NCBI GenBank assembly: GCA_024279425.1
Contig: JAJRRO010000100.1
Span: 85,916 to 149,915, forward strand
Direction: 5' to 3'
Length of the DNA stretch: 64,000 nucleotides
From: Bacteroidota bacterium
GTDB taxonomy: Bacteria; Bacteroidota; Bacteroidia; Flavobacteriales; Flavobacteriaceae
Part shown: piece by piece, positions 9,512-17,324 of the stretch
Position numbering within the stretch: the stretch's first letter is position 1
Layout: each line of letters begins with the position of its first letter
Notes under the pieces: model-generated
The model's database searches: none
Seen by the model: only the letters and a program-made list of their open reading frames with translations
What the model was told of the DNA's origin: nothing
Program-made: the position numbers and the translations under genes

Positions 9512-9539
9512 GGCGGCACCTCAGGTGCCGCCTTTTTTA
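9512..9539. terminator. Bidirectional terminator shared by the TerB-like gene and fbp
   Basis: GGCGGCACC (9512-9520), loop TCA, GGTGCCGCC (9524-9532) form a perfect 9-bp GC-rich stem with an A-run before it and a T-run after it, so it can work in both directions. The loop is the stop codon of fbp read on the minus strand, and one stem arm encodes its last three codons. Confidence 0.9.
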
Positions 9540-10546
9540 TTTCTGCTTGCAATAAACTCCTCTACTTTTCCCACCATTTTTGGGCTTCCACAAAAGAAGG
9601 GAACTCTTTGGTGTAATTCAGTGGGTTGGAGCTCCATTATAGGAGTTCTACCATCACTGGCCTTGCCATTGGCCTGTTGGGCCAAAAATGCCATGGGATT
9701 ACATTCATATAATAATCGAAGTTTGCCATTGGAAGCCAGATTGCTTTTCGGGTACATGTAGATGCCCCCCTTAATCATATTTCTGTGGAAATCGGAAACC
9801 AAAGAACCAATATATCTAGAAGTGTACGGTCTGTCACCTTCCTCTTTTTGGCAATACTTGATATAGTCTTTTACCCCTTGGGGAAAATGAATGTAGTTGC
9901 CTTCGTTTACTGAGTATATTTTACCGGATTCAGGGAATTGCATATCAGGATGGGAAAGATAAAAAGTGCCAATGGCGGGGTTTAAGGTAAAGCCATTAAC
10001 GCCGTCTCCAGTCGTATATACCAGCATGGTGGAAGTGCCATAAATAATATAACCAGCGGCAATCTGGTTTTTGCCGGGCTGAAGAAAATCTTCAAGCGTA
10101 ACGGGTGTTCCTACCGGGGTAATTCTTCTATAAATTGAGAAAATCGTACCCACAGATACATTGACATCAATATTGGAGGAGCCATCCAAAGGGTCGATAA
10201 GAACCACATATTTATTTTGGTGCTGTTCGTCGTTACTGTTTATGCTAATAAAATCATCTTCCTCTTCGGAGGCGATACCACAAACAATCTCACGATTTTT
10301 TAAAGTCTGGATGAATTTTTCATTGGCAAGAACATCCAATTTTTGTTGATTTTCCCCCTGTATGTTGGTGTCTCCTGCAGTGCCCAGAATATCGACCAAA
10401 CCTGCCTTGTTGACCTCATGGTTTACCACCTTGGCAGCCAATCGAATTGCATTTATTAGTTTCGAGAGCTCTCCTGAGGAATATTGAAACGAAGATTGGT
10501 TTTCAATGATAAACTCGCCGAGTGTTTTATTTTTTTTCCCTATCAT
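9521..10546 (-). CDS. fbp: Class I fructose-1,6-bisphosphatase
   Basis: Fbp hydrolyses fructose-1,6-bisphosphate to fructose-6-phosphate in gluconeogenesis, in the cytosol. The 341-residue protein has the class I metal site [10 protein letters not shown] at about residue 118, a preceding acidic segment (SEEEDDF) that supplies further metal ligands, [13 protein letters not shown], and the substrate-binding GGIYMYP and [11 protein letters not shown] blocks near the C-terminus. The start at 10546 ([12 protein letters not shown]) agrees with family length. The gene stops inside the loop of a strong terminator. Its divergent neighbour is a GNAT gene, with about 110 bases between them. For an organism that uses sugars and polysaccharides this is a central housekeeping enzyme. 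Confidence 0.97.
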   Translation of the reverse strand: MIGKKNKTLGEFIIENQSSFQYSSGELSKLINAIRLAAKVVNHEVNKAGLVDILGTAGDTNIQGENQQKLDVLANEKFIQTLKNREIVCGIASEEEDDFISINSNDEQHQNKYVVLIDPLDGSSNIDVNVSVGTIFSIYRRITPVGTPVTLEDFLQPGKNQIAAGYIIYGTSTMLVYTTGDGVNGFTLNPAIGTFYLSHPDMQFPESGKIYSVNEGNYIHFPQGVKDYIKYCQKEEGDRPYTSRYIGSLVSDFHRNMIKGGIYMYPKSNLASNGKLRLLYECNPMAFLAQQANGKASDGRTPIMELQPTELHQRVPFFCGSPKMVGKVEEFIASRNKKGGT

Positions 10547-10629
10547 GGATTAGTGTGTGTTTTGACCACAAATATCGGTTTATTTGTGATACTATATCGT
10601 TTTCGTAAGCAAATGACTTTTTATATTTA

Positions 10630-10637
10630 TAACTTTG
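10630..10637 (+). promoter_or_regulatory. Candidate -7 box for the GNAT-aspartate kinase operon
   Basis: TAACTTTG matches TAnnTTTG exactly, 19 bases before the ATG at 10657. Confidence 0.45.
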
Positions 10638-10656
10638 TGTTTTATTTGTAACAATT

Positions 10657-11136
10657 ATGAAGTACACTATTCGAAATGCGGAAGCCAAGGACATGAAGGA
10701 TTGTCATGGGCTTATAAAAGAATTGGCCCGCTTTGAAAAGGAGGACAATGTGGTTGAAGTAGCTATTGATGATTTGATTAGGGACGGGTTTGGCGATAGA
10801 CCTCTGTTCCATTGTTTTGTCGCTGAATCAGATTCCAAAATTGTTGGTATGGCATTGCTATACAATCGTTATTCTACTTGGAAGGGACCTATAATCCATT
10901 TAGAGGATTTAGTGGTGTCTGAAACTATGCGCGGTACCGGATTAGGAACAGCTTTACTGGACGAAGTTGTTAAATATAGTGCGAATTTGGGAGTGAAACG
11001 CATTAACTGGGAAGTATTGGATTGGAACGATCCTGCCATCGATTTTTATGAAAAAAAGGGAGCCAAAGTATTGCGCGATTGGGATGTGGTTCATTTGGAT
11101 GAAAAAGGAATACAGAATTATATTAAAAATATATGA
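10657..11136 (+). CDS. GNAT family N-acetyltransferase (spermidine/diamine acetyltransferase-like)
   Basis: A complete 159-residue GNAT enzyme that would transfer an acetyl group from acetyl-CoA to an amine. The acetyl-CoA loop (motif A) is RGTGLGTALL at about residue 90, preceded by the strand HLEDLVV; motif B is seen in WNDPAIDFYEKKGA. The arrangement, including the N-terminal LIKELARFEKE segment, resembles eukaryotic-type diamine/thialysine acetyltransferases, so polyamines or lysine-like amines are plausible substrates, but this is inference. The stop codon overlaps the start of the aspartate kinase gene by four bases (ATGA), so the two are translationally coupled, which hints at a link with lysine-family metabolism. 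Confidence 0.85.
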   Translation: MKYTIRNAEAKDMKDCHGLIKELARFEKEDNVVEVAIDDLIRDGFGDRPLFHCFVAESDSKIVGMALLYNRYSTWKGPIIHLEDLVVSETMRGTGLGTALLDEVVKYSANLGVKRINWEVLDWNDPAIDFYEKKGAKVLRDWDVVHLDEKGIQNYIKNI

Positions 11137-12383
11137 GAATTTTCAAATTTGGCGGTGCCTCGGTAAAGGATGCCAATGGAGTTAAAAACCTAGTTAAGGT
11201 TTTAGAGGAAGTGGGTCATGAAAATACATTGGTCGTGGTTTCTGCGATGGGTAAGACCACAAATGCCATGGAAAAGATAGTTAACTGCTATTTTAGTGAT
11301 GAAAAAGAAATAAATGCTGCAGTCCAGGAAGTAAGAGAGTATCATAACGGTATTTTGCAGGGCTTGTTTCAGAATGATAAACATCCGGTTTTTGAAAAAG
11401 TAAAATCATTGTTTGATGAGGTACAAGGCTTTTTGGCCAGGACTAAATCCCCTAAACACAGTTTTGTTTATGACCAAGTAGTTGGTTATGGAGAATTGGT
11501 GTCAACAACTATTTTGAGTGTTTATCTTAACGAAATTGGCATCAAAAATGCCTGGTTGGATGTTCGCAGTTATATAAAAACCAACAATAGTTATCGGGAT
11601 GCTATAGTAAATTGGGAAAAAACGCAGGAATGTATTTCTAAGGGTGTCGATAGAAAACAACTTCATATTACCCAAGGGTTTTTGGGGAGTGATGATAATA
11701 ACTTTACGACTACTTTAGGTCGTGAAGGTTCTGATTATACAGCGGCCATATTTGCGTATTGTCTTAACGCCAGTTCTGTGACGATATGGAAAGATGTTCC
11801 CGGTGTACTTAACGCAGATCCCAGATATTTTGAAGAGGCCCAATTGTTAAATCAGATTTCCTATAGGGAGGCCATAGAATTGGCCTTTTACGGAGCATCT
11901 GTAATTCATCCTAAAACCTTACAACCTTTACAGCGCAAAGAAATTCCGTTATTGGTCAAGTCATTTATCAACCCAAAAGGAGCCGGGACTACCGTAGGTA
12001 AAGGAATCACCTTGGAGCCGCATGTGCCCTGCTATATTATAAAGAAAGACCAGGTGCTGATGAAGCTTTCTTCCTTGGATTTTTCCTTTATCGTAGAGAA
12101 TAATATAAGTGAGCTTTTTAAAATGCTCCATGATCATAAAATGAAGGTAGATTTAATCCAAAATTCGGCCATAAGTTTTTCTGTTTGCTTGGATAATAAG
12201 TTTGGACGTCTTCAGGATTTGTTGAATCTGTTGAAAAGCAGGTTTAAGGTGGTTTGTCACGAAGGTGTTTCTCTTTATACCATTCGACACTTTAATTCTG
12301 ATGCAATTGACTTATTGCAAAACGGTAAGGAGATTTTATTGGAACAGCGTGCCAATGAAACCGTTCAACTTGTAGTGAAATAG
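11133..12383 (+). CDS. lysC: Aspartate kinase
   Basis: Aspartate kinase phosphorylates aspartate, the first step to lysine, threonine and methionine. The 416-residue protein opens with the signature KFGGASV (residues 5 to 11), has LGREGSDYTAA (about residue 193, substrate and ATP binding) and VWKDVPG-like WKDVPGVLNADPR (about 220), and ends with a region of ACT-domain length (about 310 to 416) that probably senses an end product. It is monofunctional: no homoserine dehydrogenase domain follows. It overlaps the preceding GNAT gene by four bases. No lysine riboswitch structure was seen upstream, and none would be expected inside an operon overlap. Confidence 0.93.
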   Translation: MRIFKFGGASVKDANGVKNLVKVLEEVGHENTLVVVSAMGKTTNAMEKIVNCYFSDEKEINAAVQEVREYHNGILQGLFQNDKHPVFEKVKSLFDEVQGFLARTKSPKHSFVYDQVVGYGELVSTTILSVYLNEIGIKNAWLDVRSYIKTNNSYRDAIVNWEKTQECISKGVDRKQLHITQGFLGSDDNNFTTTLGREGSDYTAAIFAYCLNASSVTIWKDVPGVLNADPRYFEEAQLLNQISYREAIELAFYGASVIHPKTLQPLQRKEIPLLVKSFINPKGAGTTVGKGITLEPHVPCYIIKKDQVLMKLSSLDFSFIVENNISELFKMLHDHKMKVDLIQNSAISFSVCLDNKFGRLQDLLNLLKSRFKVVCHEGVSLYTIRHFNSDAIDLLQNGKEILLEQRANETVQLVVK

Positions 12384-12410
12384 TTGGCCAGCATTAAATT
12401 TCGGACTTCC

Positions 12411-12418
12411 TATATTTG
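12411..12418 (+). promoter_or_regulatory. Candidate -7 box for the OlsF-like gene
   Basis: TATATTTG matches TAnnTTTG, 53 bases before the ATG at 12471, in the 87-base gap behind the aspartate kinase gene. Confidence 0.35.
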
Positions 12419-12470
12419 TTCTTCCAATAGGTAATTTGCTATATTTATGCTTCCTTTAATGATATAAAGC

Positions 12471-14288
12471 ATGGGTTTAGTGACCGCTAAGGAAGTAGCC
12501 AAGGCAATCAATCTTCACAAATACGGTTTTTCAGGCACCTTTATGGCGTGGGTCTTGATGAAGGTCACTAGGATTTCGGGAATCAATCGGTTTTATCTTA
12601 AGCACAAACATTTGGAGGGGATAGCTTTTTTGGATTCTATTTTAAAACACTACCAGATAGATTTTGAAATTCCTGAAGAAGATTTTAAACGCCTGCCTAA
12701 AGAAGGTTCGTACATTACGATATCCAATCATCCATTAGGAGGGATAGATGGTGTATTGCTATTGAAACTATTGGTGACCCATAGATCGGATTTCAAGATT
12801 ATCGCCAACTTTCTGCTCAATAGAATAGAACCCATGGCACCTTATATTTTACCGGTCAATCCGTTTGAGAACCATAAGGACGTAAAAAGTAGTCTAGCTG
12901 GGTTTAAAAGTGCCATGTCTCATTTAGGGGAAGGACACCCATTGGGCATTTTTCCTGCAGGGGAGGTCTCAACATATAAAGATGGTAAATTAATTGTTGA
13001 CAAGCCTTGGGAGGAAGCCGCTCTTAAATTGATACGTAGGGCCAAAGTACCCGTAGTACCTATTTATTTTCATGCAAGAAATAGCAAGTTCTTTTATAGA
13101 TTGTCAAAAATCAGTGATATTTTCAGAACGGCGAAGTTGCCATCCGAGGTTTATTCACAGAGAAACAGACCTATTAAAGTAAGAATAGGGCAACCTATTT
13201 CAGTAGCAGCGCAGAACGAACAAGAAAACTTGGAGGATTTTACCGAATTACTGCGCAAAAAAACTTACATCCTTTCCAATGCCTATGAAAAAGAGCGCCT
13301 GATAGATCAAATACCTACTTCGTTAAAATTGCCCAAAACACCTAAAAAGATAGCCACAGCGGTACGCACCGAAGTTATTGAAGGTGAAATTGAAAAGCTA
13401 AGGGAGAAGGATTGCAGGATGTTGCAGAGCAAGAATTATGAGGTTTTTTTGGCAAAAGCCAATGACATGCCATTTATACTCAAGGAAATAGGAAGGCAGC
13501 GTGAAGTGACTTTTAGGGCCATAGGAGAGGGTACCAATAACGCTATTGATTTGGACAAATTTGATGCATTCTATCACCATCTGTTTCTTTGGGATAACCA
13601 TGATAAGGAAATAGTTGGGGCGTATCGCATGGGAATGGGGACCGAGATCTTTGAGCAATACGGAATCGATGGTTTTTATTTGCAGGACCTATTTCGATTT
13701 GAGCCCGAGCTTTTTGGGATGATGAAACAATCCATTGAAATGGGGAGGGCCTATATCATTGAAAAGTACCAACAAAAGCCAATGCCCTTGTTTTTGTTGT
13801 GGAAGGGTATAGTACACACTACATTAAGGCATCCCGAACACAAATATCTCATAGGAGGTGTTAGCATTAGTAATCAGTTTTCCAACTTTTCAAAATCCTT
13901 GATGATCGAGTTCATGAAAAGTAATTATTGGGATCCGTACGTGGCACAATATATCAGTCCTAAAAAGGAATTCAAGGTTAAATTGAAGGATGCCGATAAG
14001 GAGTTTGTTTTTGATGAGACCAAAGCGGATTTGAACAAGTTTGATAGGCTGATCAATGAAGTGGAACCTGGGAATCTTCGGTTGCCTGTACTCATAAAAA
14101 AATACATCAAGCAAAATGCAAAGGTCGTTGCCTTTAACGTAGACCCTCTTTTTAATAATTCGGTAGACGGACTAATGTATATACGAATAGCTGATCTTCC
14201 TGAAAGTACCGTAAAACCAGTTATGGAAGAGTTTCAGGCTGAGCTGGAAAGAAAGTTTGCGGAAAACTTGCAAAATGGAGACAAATAG
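12471..14288 (+). CDS. Two-domain acyltransferase, OlsF-like (aminolipid synthesis)
   Basis: A 605-residue fusion of two acyltransferases. The N-terminal half carries a PlsC-like phospholipid/lysolipid O-acyltransferase domain with the NHPLGGIDG block at about residue 85 and FPAGEVS at about 165. The C-terminal half (about 320 to 560) resembles the GNAT-like N-acyltransferases of the OlsB/hemolysin group, seen in VGAYRMGMG and FYLQDLFRFEPE. This order and length match OlsF, described in Flavobacterium johnsoniae and Serratia, where one protein makes ornithine lipids by N- then O-acylation. In Bacteroidota related pairs make glycine lipids, so the head-group amino acid is open. It would act at the inner face of the cytoplasmic membrane. 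The name is not assigned because substrate use is unproven. Confidence 0.8.
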   Translation: MGLVTAKEVAKAINLHKYGFSGTFMAWVLMKVTRISGINRFYLKHKHLEGIAFLDSILKHYQIDFEIPEEDFKRLPKEGSYITISNHPLGGIDGVLLLKLLVTHRSDFKIIANFLLNRIEPMAPYILPVNPFENHKDVKSSLAGFKSAMSHLGEGHPLGIFPAGEVSTYKDGKLIVDKPWEEAALKLIRRAKVPVVPIYFHARNSKFFYRLSKISDIFRTAKLPSEVYSQRNRPIKVRIGQPISVAAQNEQENLEDFTELLRKKTYILSNAYEKERLIDQIPTSLKLPKTPKKIATAVRTEVIEGEIEKLREKDCRMLQSKNYEVFLAKANDMPFILKEIGRQREVTFRAIGEGTNNAIDLDKFDAFYHHLFLWDNHDKEIVGAYRMGMGTEIFEQYGIDGFYLQDLFRFEPELFGMMKQSIEMGRAYIIEKYQQKPMPLFLLWKGIVHTTLRHPEHKYLIGGVSISNQFSNFSKSLMIEFMKSNYWDPYVAQYISPKKEFKVKLKDADKEFVFDETKADLNKFDRLINEVEPGNLRLPVLIKKYIKQNAKVVAFNVDPLFNNSVDGLMYIRIADLPESTVKPVMEEFQAELERKFAENLQNGDK

Positions 14289-14372
14289 ATCTATTCTTTC
14301 TCCGTAAACTTTTGAGACACTACAATTTCAGTATAGATTCCCATCCGCATGCAGATTTCCAGATTATTAAAT

Positions 14373-14864
14373 CTAGTCTATACCAATCAGTTTACTTCTA
14401 CGCTCAAAAAGCAAATTGTCTTTCCAGACCCCATCGAGTTTACCAACTCGTTCCCGCTTGCCTATATACCGAAAACCGACCTTTTCATGCAGTCTAATAC
14501 TTCCTTTGTTTTCAGGGAATATACCCGATTGTAAGGTCCAAAACCCTTCACTTTCACTTTGTTTAATAAGATGTTGCATTAATAGTTTGCCAATACCTTT
14601 GCCTTCATGGTTTTGACCCACATATACACTTACCTCGGCCACGCCTCCGTAGACGCATCGATCAGAGACGGGAGACAAGGCCGCCCATCCTAACACGATA
14701 TTATCCGCAGTAGCAACAATCCTACATATATTCAAATGTGCATTGTTCCAAGATTCATACGAAGGAATATCCTTTTCGAAGGTGGCATATCCCGTTGCTA
14801 TTCCTTCTACATATATCTTGGAGACCCTTATCCAATCTGATGGATGCATTTCTCGTATCTGCAT
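14373..14864 (-). CDS. GNAT acetyltransferase of the phosphinothricin/arsinothricin type
   Basis: A 163-residue GNAT enzyme of the phosphinothricin N-acetyltransferase (PAT) group. Diagnostic parts are the N-terminal IYVEGIATGYATFE, the WAALSPVSDRCVYGGVAEVSVYV-like segment (written in two parts: WAALSPVS and VAEVSVYV), motif A NHEGKGIGKLLM, and the C-terminal GKLDGVWKDNLLFERR, in which PAT enzymes normally read G-x-W-x-D. Relatives called ArsN1 acetylate the organoarsenical antibiotic arsinothricin. Its place as the last gene behind an ArsR regulator and a DUF6428 gene supports the ArsN1 reading, but other small amino-acid-like substrates are possible. The gap to the preceding gene is only ten bases, so the three genes form an operon. 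Confidence 0.8.
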   Translation of the reverse strand: MQIREMHPSDWIRVSKIYVEGIATGYATFEKDIPSYESWNNAHLNICRIVATADNIVLGWAALSPVSDRCVYGGVAEVSVYVGQNHEGKGIGKLLMQHLIKQSESEGFWTLQSGIFPENKGSIRLHEKVGFRYIGKRERVGKLDGVWKDNLLFERRSKLIGID

Positions 14865-14874
14865 ATGTGTTTAA

Positions 14875-15360
14875 TTAGCAACAACCACCGCTAGGCGAAC
14901 AACACGCTTCTTCCCGTACACCTTTTTCGATGGGTGCGTTATAGGTTTTTGCTTTACAATCTGTTTGTTCAACACCCAATTTCATAATGAGCTGGCCTTC
15001 ATTGAAAGTAAAACCGTTTACAAAGAGCTGTGCCGTGTGGAAGTTGGAATTGCTGTATTCGAATTTTACTTCAGCCTCCCTTTCCATAGGTTTCATTTGG
15101 TCTACCTTATTTAGAATACCCAATGCCTTGTAGACGGTCATATACTCTCTTTTGCCTTTTTCTTTAGGGCTTTCCCATAGCTGTATTATGGTCTCTTTCC
15201 AAAAATCGGTATTGGCGCCACAATCCACGGCATCTATTGTAATGTTCTTCACTTCTGTAACATGGTAATTTGCACCCACATAATGCCCGTTTTCATATTC
15301 AAAAAGCAGGCTTTTGTTAGGATTTTCTTTTAGAAGCCTTAGGAATTCATTTGTTTTCAT
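14875..15360 (-). CDS. DUF6428 family protein
   Basis: A 161-residue protein of the DUF6428 family, which in Bacteroidota usually lies next to arsR. The function is unknown. It is cytosolic by appearance, has no signal peptide, and ends in a cysteine-rich tail (EEACCSPSGGCC) that could bind a thiophilic metalloid such as As(III) or Sb(III). I chose the ATG at 15360 (MKTNEFLRLL) because it lies ten bases after the arsR stop and starts at the conserved N-terminus; an in-frame ATG at 15399 would overlap arsR and add an unlikely 13-residue leader. It is the middle gene of the arsR-DUF6428-acetyltransferase operon. Confidence 0.8.
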   Translation of the reverse strand: MKTNEFLRLLKENPNKSLLFEYENGHYVGANYHVTEVKNITIDAVDCGANTDFWKETIIQLWESPKEKGKREYMTVYKALGILNKVDQMKPMEREAEVKFEYSNSNFHTAQLFVNGFTFNEGQLIMKLGVEQTDCKAKTYNAPIEKGVREEACCSPSGGCC

Positions 15361-15370
15361 ATTCAAAATT

Positions 15371-15694
15371 TTAACAACAATTAAACGTAGTCTTATCAAA
15401 AAAGGAATTCAAAAGCTCTTGAATTTCCTTCCATTTTTTTAGGTCAATACAGTAACAGACCTTTTTTCCGCTGATTTCCCCTGCAATCAAACCAATGCTT
15501 TTAAGCTCCTTTAGATGTTGGGAAATAGTGGGTTGCGCCAAACCGATCTCTTCAACAATATCATTGCAAATACATGCCTTCTGGCTACTGATGTATTGAA
15601 GGATCGCAATTCTTGCCGGGTTGGCCAGAACCTTGAAAATGGTGGCCAATTTGTTTTGTCTTTTATTGAAAATCTGCGTTTTGGTAATGCCCAT
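15371..15694 (-). CDS. arsR: ArsR/SmtB family metalloregulator
   Basis: A 107-residue winged-helix repressor of the ArsR/SmtB family that would leave its operator when it binds a metalloid. The N-terminal NPARIAILQYI is typical. The alpha-3 metal site appears as CIC (Cys41 and Cys43, KACICND), and there are further cysteines in KVCYC and a terminal CC pair that may complete a trigonal As(III) site. The recognition helix is LAQPTISQHLKELKSIGL. It is the first gene of a three-gene operon and lies just behind a palindrome in its promoter region, so it is probably autoregulated. Arsenic is the most likely ligand from the context, but no arsenite efflux pump or arsenate reductase gene is in the window. 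Confidence 0.88.
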   Translation of the reverse strand: MGITKTQIFNKRQNKLATIFKVLANPARIAILQYISSQKACICNDIVEEIGLAQPTISQHLKELKSIGLIAGEISGKKVCYCIDLKKWKEIQELLNSFFDKTTFNCC

Positions 15695-15705
15695 TATATA
15701 TTTAT

Positions 15706-15717
15706 ATATTGCAATAT
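15706..15717 (-). promoter_or_regulatory. Candidate ArsR operator
   Basis: ATATTGCAATAT is a perfect 12-bp palindrome 12 bases before the arsR start, next to an AT-rich stretch. A dyad at this place fits ArsR-type autoregulation; binding is inferred. Confidence 0.45.
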
Positions 15718-15775
15718 TACGATAATAAATCGAACAAAAAAGCCAGACTCAAAAAAATCCAGCTTTCTATGTTTT

Positions 15776-16177
15776 TTAGAACCAAGGTTTTTTGCCTACT
15801 TGGTAGGTATTGTAAAACTCTTCGTCGCTCTTTGTGATATAAATTATACCTTCAATCAACCCTAAAACACCCATAAGGGAAGCCCCGATGCCACATGTAA
15901 AAAAGCCTAGTACAAAGGTAACCACTAACATAATTATACCTTCCTTGTTGTAGCCTAAAATAAACTTATGAATCCCCAATGCCCCCAAAACTATGGCTAA
16001 AATACCGGCTAGTAATTTTTTGTTTTCCCCGCCAGCACCGCTAAAAGCTTCTTTGGCACTTTCGGTAAATTCCTTTGCTGATTCCTTGGCATCTTCAGCA
16101 AACTCTTTTGCAGATTCTTTAGCACTTTCAAAGGTATCTTCCGCTTTGTCTCCTAAATCTTTTTTTTCTTCTGACAT
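15776..16177 (-). CDS. TM2 domain protein with alanine/glutamate-rich repeat head
   Basis: A 133-residue membrane protein. Residues 1 to about 50 are charged and repetitive, with the units ESAKEFAEDAK, ESAKEFTESAK and a further ESAKEAF, predicted to form a helix. Then comes a TM2 domain: a first hydrophobic segment LLAGILAIVLGALGIH, the family's turn with FILGYNKEG, and a second segment LVVTFVLGFFTCGIGASL, ending in a short tail that includes ITKSDEEF. The start at 16177 (MSEEKKDLG) is chosen over an in-frame ATG at 16306 because the extra 43 residues look non-coding. The function of bacterial TM2 proteins is unknown. It stands alone between the arsR operon and a broken glyoxalase gene. Confidence 0.85.
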   Translation of the reverse strand: MSEEKKDLGDKAEDTFESAKESAKEFAEDAKESAKEFTESAKEAFSGAGGENKKLLAGILAIVLGALGIHKFILGYNKEGIIMLVVTFVLGFFTCGIGASLMGVLGLIEGIIYITKSDEEFYNTYQVGKKPWF

Positions 16178-16327
16178 TGTATTTATTTTTTGGTGGTTAA
16201 TATTAGCCTTAAATGTAGCAAATATTTGAATATCAATGAAATGATCAGGAATACTAGAGAAATTGGCTAAATTGTTCATTGGTGAAAATAGCAGACTCAT
16301 GAACACTTTGTAAAAACAATTAAGCGG

Positions 16328-16716
16328 TTAAGGAAGAAACACCTTGTCAATAGATGTCCATAATTTCAATTTATTTCCTTCAGGGTCTAATGTCCAACCA
16401 AATTTTCCGTACTCATATTCTTCGATTTCCCTACGATAGTAACCCTTTCGCTTTTTAGAACGTTCAATAATTCAACCAAATTCTCGACCCTGAAATTCAT
16501 CATAAATTGTTTCTGGCTGGGTTCAAAATATTTGGTGTCCTCATTCATGGGACTCCATTGTGTGGAACAATCATGCCCTTCTTTGTCCTTCCACCAGAAA
16601 GTACATCCATATTGGTCCGTGTTCAATCCCAAATGGTTTTTATACCAATCTTTTATTTGGTCCGGATTTTTGGTTCTAAAGAAAAAACCTCCCAAACCTG
16701 TTATCCTATTTTGCAT
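16328..16716 (-). pseudogene. Glyoxalase/VOC family gene broken by a one-base frameshift
   Basis: The gene encodes a vicinal-oxygen-chelate (glyoxalase/bleomycin resistance-like) protein. Residues read GLGGFFFRTKNPDQIKDWY, HLGLN and FWWKDKEG up to VTIVG, as in intact members. At about 16434-16441 the frame changes: the conserved end (EYEYGKFGWTLDPEGNKL) continues in a second frame to a TAA at 16328-16330. In the first frame a short foreign tail (KSKNMSTENLVGH) ends at 16387. Restoring one G in the run before GAAATC would rejoin the frames. It is a recent pseudogene or a sequencing error. The ATG at 16716 follows the DUF1801 stop by one base, so the two genes were an operon. Confidence 0.8.
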
Positions 16717-16717
16717 C

Positions 16718-17176
16718 TTATCTATTTTTAATGGCATTTTCGTACATATTTATCCATTCCTCAACGGAGATCTTTGAAGATAGTTCACCAATGAGTTCAT
16801 AAGGAACGTCATCCACATATTTTAATCGGATACAACTTTTTCCCATGTTCAATTTACGTTTACAGTGTTTGGGAAACTCAGCAACAAACCAATCCAATAG
16901 CTTTTTGTCCGAATACACTCCCATATGGTACACCGCTACGAAGTTTTTTTGGGAAGCCAGATGCATAAAGGGTAGGGGCAAACTTGTATCGCAGTGGTAC
17001 CCATCGGGATAAAGGCTATGCGGTACTACATAACCCAACATGCCGTAACTCATTTCTTCCTTGAATCCTTTGGGTAAATTCTTAAGAATAGTCTGCCTTA
17101 GCTTTTGTATGACTTCCTTGCGGTCCTCCGGAAGTTCATCAATGTATTGTCTAGATGAAGTGGCTTTTGATTGCAT
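16718..17176 (-). CDS. DUF1801 domain protein
   Basis: A 152-residue protein of the DUF1801 family (YdhG/YjbR-like fold). Typical parts are the opening IDELPEDRKEVIQKLRQTI, GFKEEMSYGMLGYVVP, the FMHLASQKNFVAVYHMGVY core and the C-terminal SCIRLKYVDDVP. These small cytosolic proteins have no proven biochemical role; some are annotated as iron-chaperone-like because of the shared fold. The protein is complete. It lies immediately upstream of the frameshifted glyoxalase-like gene, with one base between stop and next start, so both were transcribed together. The 148 bases behind its start up to the next gene show nothing recognisable. Confidence 0.85.
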   Translation of the reverse strand: MQSKATSSRQYIDELPEDRKEVIQKLRQTILKNLPKGFKEEMSYGMLGYVVPHSLYPDGYHCDTSLPLPFMHLASQKNFVAVYHMGVYSDKKLLDWFVAEFPKHCKRKLNMGKSCIRLKYVDDVPYELIGELSSKISVEEWINMYENAIKNR

Positions 17177-17324
17177 AATATCAGTTTTTTCGTTGAAGTA
17201 TTAGAGATGAGATTAAGGAAACGACCAACCCGATGATCACTACAGGTAAATTGTTATGCGATTTCTCCCTTCGGTCGAAATGATATTTTCAAGGAATTTA
17301 CCCCCAAATGTGCAATAGGTAAAG

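Noticed and set aside
11050..11140. Lysine riboswitch before the aspartate kinase gene
   Set aside because: The region is coding sequence of the GNAT gene with a four-base overlap; no riboswitch core is seen.
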